Numbered from the stretch's first letter, positions 19,920 through 31,998 are shown. The stretch is DNA of 64,000 nucleotides from Saprospiraceae bacterium (GCA_016719855.1 JADJYH010000079.1:62001-126000), one strand, 5' to 3'. Notes: generated by a model from the letters alone, not told the origin. A program made the numbers and translations.

Positions 19920-20684
19920 AACTATATCTCCTTGGCAAACGGAGTGGTTTGGATTTGCAAGCCTTCGAGCAACGATTGGCAAGTGAACCTGATTTTGAGA
20001 AGGAAGTGTCGCTCCAACGGGAGGTGTTCGATGCCATTCGGTTGGAAGGCAAGGCGGATGCTTTCGCCTTCGGTTGGAAGGCATTGAAAAAAAATGGCCC
20101 CGGATGTTCCTGCCCGACGCATCGTTCCCATTCGCCGCTGGCTGGCGCTGGCGGCGGGGCTGGCACTATTGGTAGTAGCAGGTTGGTGGTTATCAAATAG
20201 ACAAACGACCGATGTGCAAATGACGGCACAAGCCTTGTTCGATGCCAACTTTAATCCGCAAAAGAGTATTTCAGCCGCTTCCATTCTCCGAGATGCCGAT
20301 ACCACTGCTACCGCTCCTCAGACCGAAGAAAACAAGCGTTGGAACACACTTTGGAAAGAAGTGGAAACAAAGTATTTCGAACAGAACTTCACGGAGGCGC
20401 TTGCCCTGCTTCAACAAATTCAGGTGCTTGACCCCACTGGCGAATACGCCTCCGAGACTTTTTATTACGCCGGACTGTTGCACCTTCAGTCAGGAGATGC
20501 GGAACAGGCATTGAATGATTTTAAAAAAGTAGTGGTTGGCCATACGGAGGATCGGGATTGGTACAGTGCGCTCGCCTTGCTTGCGCTCGACCGGAAGGCG
20601 GAGGCAAAATTGTCACTTGAAAAAATCGTGGAATCGAAATATCCACGGCAAAAAGAAGCAGCTAAGATTTTACAGCATTTATAG
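19889..20684 (+). CDS. Anti-sigma-like membrane protein with TPR-like periplasmic part (frameshifted)
   Basis: Starts 31 bases before the sigma factor stop. An N-terminal cytoplasmic domain (YEQIELYLLGKRSGLDLQAF ... LASEPDFEKEVSLQREVF) resembles the N-terminus of the protein at 57436-58320, which also follows a sigma factor. A shift in an A8 run near 20,092 leads to RWLALAAGLALLVVAGWWLS, a single membrane helix, then a TPR-like part (EALALLQQIQVLDPTGEYA, YYAGLLHLQSGDAEQALNDF). By position and topology it is a likely membrane anti-sigma factor or sigma partner (inference); no zinc-binding motif is visible. Confidence 0.7.
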
Positions 20685-21041
20685 GTAATCGCTTTTGAAA
20701 TTGATTGCTAAGAAATGGTAAAGTTAGGGTGTGACTTGTGTACACGCACTCTCTTGTCCATTCAGCAATTCAAAATGCGATTACCAATAAATGCCATATA
20801 CATCGTCTTTTCCTTCCTTTCCGCAATATAATGATAACGCCTTTTCAAAAGGCTTCATGTTGTGCTCAAGTAGCTGCTTTTTGGCTCAAAGCTTTTGCAT
20901 ATTTCCTCTGAGGCTACCCCTTTTTAACTTTTTTTATTTTTCAGGGTAAGAAAATAATCCCATCGGATATTAAGGTGAAAGCTGTGAAAACTGCGTAAGC
21001 TCAACCACCAACTTGTTGACCTCAACAAAGGCATGTGAATT
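20684..21041. other. Intergenic region with long imperfect inverted repeat
   Basis: GGTAATCGCTTTTGAAATTG at 20684-20703 pairs with 20766-20785 as a near-perfect inverted repeat around a 62-base loop. A palindrome GCCTTTTCAAAAGGC lies at 20839-20853. No gene is visible before the LytTR start at 21042. The first structure may end the sigma factor transcript. Confidence 0.45.
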
Positions 21042-21386
21042 ATGAAAGTACTCACGTTCGATGACCAAATAGCCTTCTCTACCTCAGAAAGCTACACGGT
21101 GGTTAGCATTGGTAACCTCGTCTGCTGTCTGGCTGAGAAAGGCTATACCCGGCTTTATTTCAACGGCCATGAGGCGTTGTTGATTTCCAAAGGCTTGGGA
21201 CAATTGGAGGAGTTCCTGCCCAATGCGCATTTCGTGCGGGTCCACAACAACGCCATCGTCAACCTTGGGCATATCCGCAAGGTGCTGAAAGGCGCAGAAG
21301 GTAGTCTACTCCTGTCCAATGGCATGAACGTATCCCTTGCCGACCGTCGAAAAAAGGACTTGATGGGGCGGTTGCAGGTTTTTTGA
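21042..21386 (+). CDS. Stand-alone LytTR DNA-binding regulator
   Basis: Intact 114-residue protein consisting almost only of a LytTR domain: KGYTRLYFNGHEALLISKGL, LEEFLPNAHFVRVHNNAIVN and a C-terminal LSNGMNVSLADRRKKDLMGR. LytTR domains bind direct repeats in promoters; the usual receiver domain is missing here, so activity control must be separate. It stands alone between the sigma locus and a beta-helix lipoprotein gene. Its targets are unknown. Confidence 0.8.
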   Translation: MKVLTFDDQIAFSTSESYTVVSIGNLVCCLAEKGYTRLYFNGHEALLISKGLGQLEEFLPNAHFVRVHNNAIVNLGHIRKVLKGAEGSLLLSNGMNVSLADRRKKDLMGRLQVF

Positions 21387-21676
21387 AAAAACGCAGTTAT
21401 CGGGAAAATGGCTGCGATTGTCAACCCATTATTCTCGTCCATTAAATCGTTGAAAATGAAAGCGATGGATTACTGACATTGCATTTCCATAACTTAGAAA
21501 CTGGTCTTCCAAAGCTGATTTTTCCCGCTCTAAACTTTGTAAAGCAAACCTGTATGCTTGGCCATGTGCGCATGGCCCAAGGTGTGCAGTGTTTGGGGAG
21601 CATAATGATATATCTCAATTCAAGAGGAAAGCCGACGCCTCATATTCCAAGTAGGCACCACTAAATTATTTACGAA
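21387..21676. other. Intergenic region, nothing recognised
   Basis: About 290 bases between the LytTR gene and the beta-helix lipoprotein gene. I see no open frame with family features and no strong hairpin. Confidence 0.4.
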
Positions 21677-22793
21677 ATGAAAACATTTAGCTTCAAACTG
21701 CTGGTTGCCATTTTTGCAACCGTAATTGCCTTGGCATCCTGCCAAAAAGACAACGAAACCGCTCTTGACTCGCACGAAGGCCAACCCCAAGCCAATGTCC
21801 AGAACGACAACCCGAATGCCGTCACCGACCGGGCCAACTGCGAGCAATCCATCACCATCCCCGCCAACTCGGTGGATGCGCTCGCCGCTGCGATTGCCAA
21901 CATCTGCACAGGGGTACCATCTGGCTGGCACCTGGCCTGCACACCGAGAACGCAGGCGTGGTTGTCGGGAAAAAAGTGAGTATCCGTGGGCAGGAGGGCG
22001 CCGTGCTGCGGATTCAGGCATCACCTACCACGGATTACAGCGTGGCGCTCGACGTGGCGCTGCACTTCAAATTTGCCACAAATTCGAGGCTGGAAAACAT
22101 TGACATTGAGCCGTCTTCGGCTATTGGTGGCGTTGCAGTGCTCCTCGAAAACGCTGGCGGAACGATGGTCAAGAATTGCCACATCAACGGTTTCCAGTCC
22201 AGCATTTTGGTAGAAAAATCGCCGGGCGTAAAGCTCTTCGACAACACGATCGCAGCTTCGACGGCTTGGCAGGTAGGGTCCATTCCGGATGCCTACGGAA
22301 TCATCATCGTCAACGGCCCAGGGGGCAATATCAAAGGGAACGACGTATCGGGCGCCCTGTTCGGCATCTGGCCCTGCGATCATGGTGGCACCTACGAGAA
22401 CAATTATACCCACCACAATTATCTCGGTCTGATATTGTGTAAAGTGCCAGCAAATTCATTCAAACTGCCCAGCGGCGAGACCACTGGCGCCAATTTCTCC
22501 TCCAACCATTGGACGGTAACGAACAACCTCTCCACCGACAATTTCATGGTCGGCTACCTCGTGATTGATGGGGCCTACAACAACAAGCTGACCAACAACG
22601 ACGCCTCCGGCAACGGCACCTACGACATCGAACTGACGGGCGACAGCTACCGCTTCGGCTTCCTGACACCCTCAGCCACGACAACGTGGTCCATGCGGGC
22701 AGCTACCAAGGCATCAGCATCAAGGACTGTGGGGTGGACAATATCGTGCATGGCGGGGTGTGGGTGGATACGGCGGTGGATGCGTGTTATTGA
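21677..22793 (+). CDS. Lipoprotein with right-handed parallel beta-helix (frameshifted)
   Basis: Starts MKTFSFKLLVAIFATVIALA with lipobox ASC and mature QKDNETA. After a linker, a shift near 21,915 leads to IWLAPGLHTENAGVVVGKKV and a long series of helix coils (RLENIDIEPSSAIGGVAVLL, MVKNCHINGFQSSILVEKSP, NNYTHHNYLGLILCKV). A second shift near 22,665 leads to SHDNVVHAGSYQGISIKD and the stop at 22793. The architecture matches the NosD/pectate-lyase-like carbohydrate-binding or -cleaving beta-helix families. I cannot identify catalytic residues, so enzyme activity is open. It should be anchored in a membrane facing outward. Confidence 0.75.
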
Positions 22794-22806
22794 GAAGAAA
22801 GGTGGG

Positions 22807-22832
22807 TTCCGAAAGCCATCTGGCTTTCGGAA
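22807..22832 (+). terminator. Intrinsic terminator of beta-helix lipoprotein gene
   Basis: Perfect 11-bp stem (TTCCGAAAGCC / GGCTTTCGGAA) with 4-base loop 14 bases after the stop, followed by TTTGTTTTCATTTTT. Confidence 0.8.
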
Positions 22833-22931
22833 TTTGTTTTCATTTTTATCACTTTGCAAACAGCACATGGAGCCTTTCGTCAATGGACTATTTCTCATGA
22901 AGTTTCAAAACTCAATCGCATGAGCAGGCAA

Positions 22932-22964
22932 GGCTGCGGAGCGGATTTGATGCACTCCGCAGCC
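22932..22964. terminator. Second hairpin ahead of the giant gene
   Basis: GGCTGCGGAG (22932-22941) pairs with CTCCGCAGCC (22955-22964); GTGTTTTTTAAA follows at about 22973. It may be a backup terminator or part of the leader of the next gene at 23016. Confidence 0.5.
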
Positions 22965-23015
22965 GCCTGACGGTGTTTTTTAAATACAATTCGATAACCT
23001 TTTAATTCAATTAGT

Positions 23016-26000
23016 ATGAACAGGTTTTTTACATTCTTGCAATCCTTTCTTTATCTCTGACTGCAAAAGCGCAACTTTTGCTCTGGCCAAATGGCAACAG
23101 TTTTATGACGTTTAGCGCAAACGAAGCGGTTACTATTGATATAGGTCAAATTCTGTTCATTAACAATTGCCCAAATGGGTACGACGATTTCGTTTTCGCA
23201 TTTGCTGATATTTACGTAATTCCTGCTTCAACTAACGTAACGATAGGAACGGCTTTGACAGATGTGTCAGGTGTACCCAATACTGTAGAGGCTGAAAGTA
23301 GCGGAGGTACTTTTGTTTCTGAGGTAATAGGTTTTGCAGGAGTGGGAATTTGGGCGCAGGTACCTATTCAGTCATTTACGACGAGTGTCAGGACGGGGTC
23401 TTTGATGCCGTTGACACCTATTTTCCTAATGCATTTGCAGTTGATATTCCTGCAAATCCACCACCTATTGACCCTGTCATTACCCAAACGAAAATGAGGG
23501 CATTTAATTTGAGAACATATTGGTTAACCCAATGGTGGCATACTTTGGGAGTTTTTAAAGCCTACAATTTATGGTCGTTATTTGGAGCATTAACCAACCC
23601 TTATGACCGCTTTATTTATTTACTTACTGAAGCAACGGGAAAGTTAAGTTGGCTCCCTGGAATTGGTGCAATAGACCCTCAAGATGCTGCCTTAACCCAT
23701 TTATTAAATGCAGCCAAGCATTATAATGCAATTCATGCTGACCCACCCGACCCCAACTTTCAGCAACTCACTCTTCTGAATTCAAGAGGTCATTGAACCA
23801 AAAAACAATGACGTTTTAGTGGAATCTATTACTGAATTGGGTACAACAATGAATGTTGAAGAAGTACTCTTGCTCGCTCTATTGAAAAAGCATAGAAAGG
23901 TATAAAGGCGCTGACCTTGCCAATAATGCCGAGTGGGCTTTAGTTCATGCTAAAGCAATAAAATGTATGCTGGTTTGCTCAAAACCATTGTCAAACACAA
24001 ACTCCTCTCTATCAGCTTTAAATCTCACACTTCTCAATGATGCTCGCCCTTTCGACCAACTTGGACAAGAACATGAGGAATTTCGAACCCGCCTTCAAAA
24101 CTCAGGATTCAATTCGGAAAATTAGAGATAGCTGCCAACTTAGGTTTATCATCCTCCCAGTTGACAGACCTTAGGGATTCCTTTATTACTTTGGATTTAT
24201 CCAATTTTAGCAAGAACAATTTTTTGCAAACACTTGCTGGCATTCAGGCTGAAAATAATAGTCTGCAATCTGAACTCGACTTTCTCGGGGCTGATTTGGA
24301 AGAAATAATTACCTCTTTAGAAGACAACCCTCAAACTGTTGACAATTTGCCAGTTGCAGATGCAGGTGGACCATATATTGGTACAGAAGGGAGTTCAATC
24401 TCATTCGACGGTACTGCTTCAACTTCTTCATCTTTAATAGTGCTATACGAATGGGATATTGATGGAGATGGAGAATTTGACGACGTAACTGGACCGACTC
24501 CCTCTTTTACATTCCATAAAGCCTTTATTGGTTTGTTAGGAATCCGGGTTACTGATGAGGACGGCTTCTCCAATATAAACTACGCACGGATTGAAATTTC
24601 AAACGTCAATAACCCACCGCAAATCACTGGTTTTACTCCTTCGTCAAAGGGTTGATCATGGATAGCGGTACTTCTCAGGCTTTTAATGTTACTTATTCTG
24701 ACCCAGAGGGCGATGCTGTTATAGTAGAATGGTATGTTGACAACATCCTTGTTTCAAGCGGAGCAAGCCTTACTTTCAGTCCAACAAATAATGATGTGGG
24801 GTTACATGTAATGGGAATCCAAACTTTCTGATAACAACCCGAATGGGTTCAATATTCTTGTATTGGTCTGTATTGGTTTTATGCCTGATATAGATAACGA
24901 TGGCTGGAACACCAACACAGACTGCAACGATAACAACCCGCTATCCATCCGGAGCAGTAGAAATACCTGACAACATTCACAATGACTGCGACGCACACGT
25001 TGACGAGGGCGTTGCAGATACCGACAACGACGGTATTCTGGATGCAGACGACAATTGCCCCTTGGTAAGTAACCCAGGTCAAGAAAATTCAGACTCGCCC
25101 GATGGGTTGGTGTTTTCGGAAATGAACGAAGGTGCTGGCAACAGCATAAACTCCTCTAACAGCGCAGCGACAGGGTCTCTCGAAAGCTCGCCAGAATGGG
25201 TGCCGGGTCATGTAGGGACTGCTTTGCAGTTTAACGGCTCGAACCAATACGTGACGGCAAATTTTCCGTTGCAGGGAGCAAGCCAGGCAACCTTGGCTGC
25301 TTGGGTGAAAACCAGTGTTAATCAGGCCGGTAGCTATTTCCTTTCAGTTCCCATGAATTCGGGTGGCAACAACGGATTTGATTTAAGTTTTAATGGTGCA
25401 GGCGTTATCCAGTGTTGTATTGTGACATCGAGGTGGTGATTTTTGCTTTACCTCAGGTCAAAATTACAGCGACAACCAATGGCATCACATCGCAGCTACT
25501 TATGATGGAACCACCACGAGATTGTATTGGGACGGCAATCTGGTCAATTCTCAATCCAATTCAGGTACGTTGTTTACTGACAACGATTTGGTGCAGATTG
25601 GCAGGTTTGGTAGTTATGGGGGCTATTTTAACGGTGCCATTGATGAAGTGCTTATGGATGACAGGGCACTGTCCGCTCGAAATCCAGCACCTTTTCTTAG
25701 GTACAAATGACCAGTTGGGTGATGCCTGCGACCCCGACGATGACGGAGATGGTATTTTGGATGGAAATGACAATTGCCAGTTTGTAGTCAACCCCGTACA
25801 GGAAGACAACGACAACGATGGCTTAGGTGACATCTGCGACACGGACGACGATAACGACGGCACGCTTGACCCACAAGACGGCTGCCCGTTCGACCCGAAC
25901 AAAGTAGCCCCTGGAGTTTGTGGCTGTGGAGTGCCGGACGCCGATTTGGACAATGATGGCGTATTTACTTGTTTTGGCGACTGCAACGACAATAATCCGA

Positions 26001-29000
26001 ATGTTTTCCCTGGCGCACTGGAAATTAATAACGGCATAGATGACAACTGTAATGGCTTAGTAGATGAAACGATAAGTGCCTTAAACAATGCACTCAATTT
26101 TGATGGGGTTAATGATTATATCGAAATACCAAACAACCCGGCAATTGATTTTTGCTCGAATTGTCCAATGACAGTAGAAGGTTGGGTCTATCGTGAGGGT
26201 AGCAATCCAATTCAACACATCCTGGGAAAAAGATCCGGATGCAATATTAATAATCTATTCTGGCAAGTGGCATTCGATGCTACTGGGTTTGGTTTTTGCG
26301 GAGCAAAACAGTGGAGCAGGCGACCCGACAGATTGCCCTATTTGGCCAATGGAACATTTTGCAGGTGTATTTGACGGTGTCAACTTCCTTTTTATGTCAA
26401 TGGCATTTTAAAAGTTCAAGTCCAGGCAATTTAGGCGCACCTAACCGGGAACCATAATTAATAGCAACTTCTGGGGCTTGTCCATCCAATGAACATTTTA
26501 ACGGTAAAATAGACGAGCTGCGTATTTGGAACGTGGCCCGTACTTCTTGCCAAATCAACACGCTAAAAAATTGTGAACTCACTGGCAGCGAACCCAGCTT
26601 AGTTGCCTATTACAATTTCAATCAAGGGATTGCAGGCGGCAACAATGCAGGAGTGACAACCCTGTTGGATTCTTCGCCCAATGGCTTTAACGGAACTTTG
26701 CAGAACATGTCGCTTTCAGGAAATACTTCAAACTGGATTTCATCGGGAGCTACTATCAATGAAGACTGTACTGAAATCCCAACAGAAGTATGCAATGGGT
26801 TGGATGACAACTGCAATGGCCAAATTGATGAAGGTTTTGACCAAGACGGTGACGGCTTCACAATCTGCCAAAATGACTGTGATGATAACGACCCTGCCAT
26901 CAACCCCAGTGCTACGGAAACCTGCAACGAACTGGACGACGACTGCGATGGCATCACGGACGGCTTGCCCAGCTTCAACAATGCCCTGAAACTGGACGAC
27001 GTGGACGACTTCGTAGAGTTGAGCCAACACCGCTTCAACCTGATTTCGATAGCCCGGCGACGGTGGAATTTTGGCTGAATTCCCAATCTGACCATATCAC
27101 AGACCCGAACGATGGGGTTGTTTTTGGAATTTCAGATGGGAATAACTACCCCAATGCTCAGGCTTTCCTAATAGACTATGGAAATACTACCAGTGCTTTT
27201 TCAAATGAACGGATTAGTATTGTTCGTCAAGCACTTCCTGCAAACAATCAAACAATGTCTTGTTTGCTTAGCAATAATACGCACACCAACCAATGGCATC
27301 ATTTTGCAGTGGTATGTACAGGTACAAATTGGTTGCTTTATTTGGATGGCATTTTACAATCAACTGTAAATAAGCCCCTACTATAACAGTAATTTTTTAG
27401 GATTCTTTGGCAATGCCATTTCGTCAAAAATTCAAGCAGCTATTGGAACGAATGGTCTAGCCAACGGCTCTTTTTTGTATGGGAAAATAGACGAATTCCG
27501 CATTTGGAACACCGCCCGCACCGCCGCCCAAATCCAGGCAAACTATGATAAAACCATCATTTCCCCACAAGCAGGGCTAGTCGCTTATTATAAATTCGAC
27601 CAGTTGGAAGACCTCGGACAAGGCAATGCCGGAGTGAACGATGTGCGTGATTTTTCAGGTAACAATTATCATGGGGACGTGAGATGTGGGGCTTTTGCAT
27701 CTTGCGATGCGCCTGTTTTGTTGCCTCCATGCAACGACAATGACGGGGATGGCTACACGGATTGCCAAAACGACTGCGATGAGAATAAGCGCCAATATCA
27801 ACCCCGGCGCAACGGAAATCCCTGCAACAGGATTGACGAAAACTGCGATGGTGAAGGCGACCATGATGCATGGAATGCATTGATTTTGATGGAGTGAATG
27901 ATTATGTCCAAATGGACTATAACCCTTTGATGAATTTGACTTCATTTTCAGTGGAGGCTTGGATAAAAACCTCTCAAGCCAATGGAGATTGGCAGCAGAT
28001 AGTTGTCAAGCATTCTTTAGGAGGAAATCAAAACTATTCGCTGAACATCAACCAAGGCAAGGCTCACCTTCGGTTTGATACCCCTGAACCATTTCCTGAC
28101 CTCACTTTTTTCGTAGAAAGTACGACGTTGATAAACGACGACGTATGGCATCACCTTGTCGGCACATTTGACCAATCTGCTGGGCTTATGAAATGTATGT
28201 TGACGGAGTGCTTGAAAACATGGTGCCAACGAATGGAAACACGCCGGAAATTTCCAATGGAAATCTCTGGTTTGGGGCGTTTATCTATCAGGGAAATCTG
28301 CAACAGAATCTTCAAGGGAGTATTGACGAAGTCCGCGTTTGGAACCACGCCTGCACCCAAGCCGAAATCCTCGCTTCCATGAACTGCGAGCTTACCGGCA
28401 GCGAGTCAGGCTTGATTGCCTACTGCAATTTCAATCAGGGCACGGCAGGCGGCTCCAACGGCAGCGTGACTACCCTCGTAGACCTGTCTCCCAATAACTT
28501 AGACGGTACGCTGCAAAACTTCTCCCTTTCCGGCAGCACTTCCAACTGGGTCGCTTCCGGCGCAATCGTCAACGGCAGTTGCTCCATCGCACCGCAGGAA
28601 ATTTGCAGCGGCGGACGACGACTGCGACGGTCAAATAGATGAAGGCGTCCAATCCACCTTTTACGCAGACGCCGACGATGACGGTTTTGGCGACCCGGCA
28701 CAGACCGTGATTGCCTGCAATGCCCCGACTGGCTATCTTGCCGACAACACCGATTGCGACGATGGCGATGCCTCTGTCAATCGTCCGATGCCTCCGAAAT
28801 TTGTAACAGCACGGACGACGACTGCGACGCCCTGGTGGACAACGCCGACCCCGGCATCACCGGGCAAACTAACTGGTACGCCGATGCCGATGCAGACGGT
28901 TTTGGTAATGCTGCTGTCAGCCAACTCTCCTGCGACCAACCTTCCGGCTACGTTGCAGACGGCACGGATTGTGACGATGGCAACGCCGCCGCCAATCCTG

Positions 29001-31148
29001 ACGGCGCTGAAACCTGCAACGGTACGGACGACGATTGTAATGGCTTAGTGGACGATGCAGACCCAGGTATCAGTGGTCAGCCCACCTGGTATGCCGACGT
29101 TGACGGCGATGGCTTCGGTGACCCGAACGCCACCTTAATTGCCTGCAACCAACCTTCTGGCTACGTTGCCAACAACACTGATTTGTGTGCGCTCGACCCT
29201 GCCAAAAGTGCCCCCGGCATCTGTGGTTGCGGCGTCGCCGACCTTGACACCGACGGTGACGGCACGGCGGACTGCAACGATGGCTGTCCGCTCGACCCGA
29301 GTAAGACGGTCTCCGGCATCTGCGGCTGCGGCGTCGCCGACATTGACACCGACGGTGACGGTACGGCGGACTGCAATGACGGCTGCCCGCTAGACCCCAC
29401 CAAGACAGAATCTGGCATCTGCGGTTGTGGTGTCTCCGACATTGACTCCGACGGAGACGGCACGGCGGACTGCAACGACGACTGCCCGCTCGACCCCGCC
29501 AAGACTGCCTCTGGCATTTGCGGTTGTGGCGTGGCTGATGAAGATTTAGATGGCGATACCTATTATGCTTGTGCGGGATGACTGCGACGATAACGACGCC
29601 TCCGTTTATCCGGGCGCAACGGAAATCTCAGGAAACAATGTGGACGACGACTGCGACGGACAGACGGATGAAAGCGCACTCAGCATCAGCATTGCGCAGT
29701 CCGTCTTGCCTACCTTCTGCCAGGGGCTGGCAACTTTGACTACCAACGCCAGCAATTACGCCCCGCCGCTGAGCTATGTCTGGTCGGGAGGCTTGGGCTC
29801 TTCTCCAACCGAAACGGTATTTAACAACGGAACCTACACCGTTTCCGTCACAGACGGCAACGGTTGCCAGACTACTGCTTCCCAAGCTGTGAACGTCACG
29901 GCGCATCAGGTGCTTTCCGGCTACGTGATGATTGCAGATGACAAGGTGGAAACCAAGCTCAGCATTGTCAATGGCGGCGGGCATCGGTGTGCTCAACGGC
30001 AGCGGGGAAGCCAAGCTCGACGACCAGTCGGTGGTAAACACCTTCGTCAAAGCAGACGAAGTGGAAGTGACGGGCGGCAGCACCGCAGCCCTTGTCATTG
30101 AATCACCGGCAAGCATCACCCTGCCAACTTTCCGAGAAAATACCTTCAACGACAACAATCACGTCATGGTGCCTGCCAACCAGACCATGACGCTCACCGG
30201 CAATCACTACGGCAACATCGAGGTGAAGGAAAATGCCACGCTGCATTTCAATAACCAGGAAATATTTGTCAAGCACATCAAGACCAAGCAAGGCGCCATG
30301 ATTGACTTTTTACAACCGGCGGAGGTCATGGTTAAAGGCAAAATGGAAATCGACAAAGAAAACGATTTCAATCTATCAGGCGAGGCAGTTGTGATTTACC
30401 TGAAAGACAAGCTAGAGGTAAAGGAAAATTCCAACGTGAAGGGCGTGGTGTACACCAAGAAGAAAATCGAAACCAAGGGACAGAGTGCCGCACAGCCTAC
30501 CAACATGACCGGCATGTTTATTTCGCTGGAGGAAATCAAATCTGACAAATGGACGAATTGGAACTGGAGTCAAGAATGCTTTTTCACTCCGCCGCCTTCC
30601 AACCTCCTTTCTTCGGCGCCAATTCCACCGCAGAAATGGACGTGCAGCTCGAATGGATAAACAAAAGCCAAACTGCCAAAGACTATTTCGTAGTTGAAAA
30701 ATCCGCCGATGGAGTGCATTTCGACTCCCTCCACCGCCAGGATGGTTCGGGGCCAAGCGATAAAGTCGAAATCTACCGGGACATGGACCTGAATCCTTTT
30801 GAGGGCTACAATTACTATCGTCTCAAGTTGGTGTACAAAGACGGCAGCTTTGAGTATTCCAATATTGAGGTAGTGAAGTTCAACCCCGATTCCGATTTCA
30901 CCATCTTCCCCAACCCGGCCAGCGACCGGGTAACGGTTTATCTCGACCGCTTCATGGGCAAGGAAGTTGATTTGGTGATTGTCAACACATTGGGAGAGGT
31001 ACTGTATGAGCAACACATTACTGAAGTGAAAGACAAGCTCCTACCGATTGCATTGAACCGAGCGGTTTTCTTGGACGGCATTTACTCCGTATCCGTCATT
31101 CACCTTGGCCGGGCGCAATCAAAGCGCCTAATAATTTCGAGGTTTTGA
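23016..31148 (+). CDS. Giant secreted T9SS protein with PKD, LamG, MopE and Asp-rich repeats (about 2,700 residues, heavily frameshifted)
   Basis: ATG at 23016 (MNRFFTFL), with a shift near 23,040, gives a signal peptide ending LTAKAQ. Then an unassigned N-terminal part to about 24,330, a PKD-like domain (about 24,360-24,620), an Ig-like domain (about 24,640-24,830), MopE-type Asp motifs, and four or five LamG-like lectin folds (near 25,220, 26,100, 27,000 and 27,890), each closing with a K(I/M)DE(L/F)RIWN-like strand. MopE motifs repeat from 28,600 to 29,190, then the 33-residue repeats, a PKD-like part (about 29,730-29,900), a beta-rich section, and a T9SS sorting domain (FTIFPNPASDRVTVYL ... 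KRLIISRF) at the end. I count more than a dozen shifts; domain continuity supports one gene, though two are not excluded. Likely an adhesive or matrix protein (inference). Confidence 0.7.
29190..29560 (+). repeat. Four 99-bp tandem repeats (33 residues) with CGCGV and DxDxDG motifs
   Basis: The GGCAT/C marker recurs at 29216, 29315, 29414 and 29513, exactly 99 bp apart. Each unit encodes GICGCGVADIDTDGDGTADC followed by NDGCPLDP, combining a paired-Cys turn with a calcium-type DxDxDG loop. The exact spacing shows that no indel disrupts this block. Confidence 0.9.
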
Positions 31149-31172
31149 CCTTGCTGCCCTAAAAAACGATGA

Positions 31173-31206
31173 ACGACATCCCTTCGAAGGGGTGTCGTTT
31201 TTTTTG
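31173..31206 (+). terminator. Intrinsic terminator of the giant T9SS gene
   Basis: ACGACATCCC pairs with GGGGTGTCGT (one G-T pair) around TTCGAA, followed by a run of eight T. It lies 25 bases after the stop. Confidence 0.85.
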
Positions 31207-31485
31207 TTGCATAATCAAAGCAAGCCGCCCAGAACAGCCCCAGTAGGCAAAACCCAGAAACCAACCCCTAATCTAATCCTGAACGCTATCAGGGGTATAG
31301 CTTTGGCTTTCAGCGGTAGTTTACTGCGACGTCGGCCAATTCCGTCAACCCCCTTTCAAAATATCCGAAATGCAAATTTGATAGCTTTGTAATGATTTTT
31401 TGGAGGGCACAACAGGCGCTTTCCGGGTTCTTAATTCTTCGATTTTGTGCACCATTTGTACACCAAAATCAAAAAAGGGAACAAA
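31207..31485. other. Intergenic region between giant gene and tRNA terminator
   Basis: About 280 bases with stop codons in all frames that matter. I see no gene. The short frames at 31,192-31,392 start inside the terminator and look accidental. Confidence 0.5.
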
Positions 31486-31514
31486 AAAAGGCTATGCATA
31501 TTGCATAACCTTTT
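31486..31514 (-). terminator. Intrinsic terminator of the tRNA transcript
   Basis: AAAGGCTATGCA (31487-31498) pairs with TGCATAACCTTT (31502-31513), one mismatch and a 3-base loop. On the minus strand it is followed by a run of T (the A7 tract at 31,483-31,489). It lies 22 bases downstream of tRNA-Pro. Confidence 0.7.
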
Positions 31515-31535
31515 GATATTCAACGTTTTACGTTG

Positions 31536-31609
31536 TCGGGGTGACAGGATTTGAACCTGCGACCACACGCCCCCCAGGCGTGTACGCTACCGGGCTGCGC
31601 TACACCCCG
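31536..31609 (-). tRNA. tRNA-Pro (anticodon GGG)
   Basis: On the minus strand CGGGGTG ... CACCCCG forms a 7-bp acceptor stem with discriminator A. The D arm reads GCGCAGCCCGGTAGCG, the anticodon stem CACGC/GCGTG encloses loop CTGGGGG with anticodon GGG, and the T arm has GGTTCAAATCC. No CCA is encoded. Confidence 0.93.
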
Positions 31610-31615
31610 CTCTCG

Positions 31616-31696
31616 ATTTCGGATTGTCCGATTGCGGATTTCGGATTCAAGGTCTGCCCAATCCGCAATCTGCAATCCAATAATCCGCAATCGAAA
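31616..31696. repeat. Heptanucleotide repeat tract between the tRNA genes
   Basis: The spacer consists of a run of CGGATTN-like heptamers followed by the reverse-complementary CAATCCG-like heptamers, so it can fold back on itself. The same CAATCCG unit is found inside the GH13 gene at 40206-40233. Confidence 0.65.
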
Positions 31697-31697
31697 G

Positions 31698-31772
31698 TGG
31701 GTAGTACTGGATTCGAACCAGTGACCTCTGCTCTGTCAAAGCAGCGCTCTAAACCAACTGAGCTAACCACCC
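31698..31772 (-). tRNA. tRNA-Val (anticodon GAC)
   Basis: On the minus strand GGGTGGT ... ACTACCC forms the acceptor stem with discriminator A. The D arm reads AGCTCAGTTGGTTTAGAGC, the anticodon stem CTGCT/AGCAG encloses TTGACAG with anticodon GAC, and the T arm has GGTTCGAATCC. It lies upstream of tRNA-Pro and is probably cotranscribed with it. Confidence 0.93.
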
Positions 31773-31824
31773 ATATGCAGGGATGAGGGATAAGGTATCA
31801 GGGATGAAACACGGTTGCTCATCG

Positions 31825-31873
31825 TTCCTCATTCCTCATTCCTCATTCCTCATTCCTCATTCCTCATTCCTAA
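31825..31873. repeat. Seven-bp tandem repeat (TTCCTCA)
   Basis: Six exact copies of TTCCTCA start at 31825, 31832, 31839, 31846, 31853 and 31860; a seventh degenerate copy ends the tract. It lies in the spacer between asnB and the tRNA genes, and the surrounding short frames are accidental. Confidence 0.9.
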
Positions 31874-31998
31874 ATTGCCTTTCTTCAAAGGCGGGTGCAA
31901 AAATAGTCAAAATTGCTTGGTGGGCAACCTTAGGGGCGGTTCAATTCAAAAAAATTATCCAAGGTCGTGCGTGGCCCAGCAATGGGGAGTTTTTTCCG

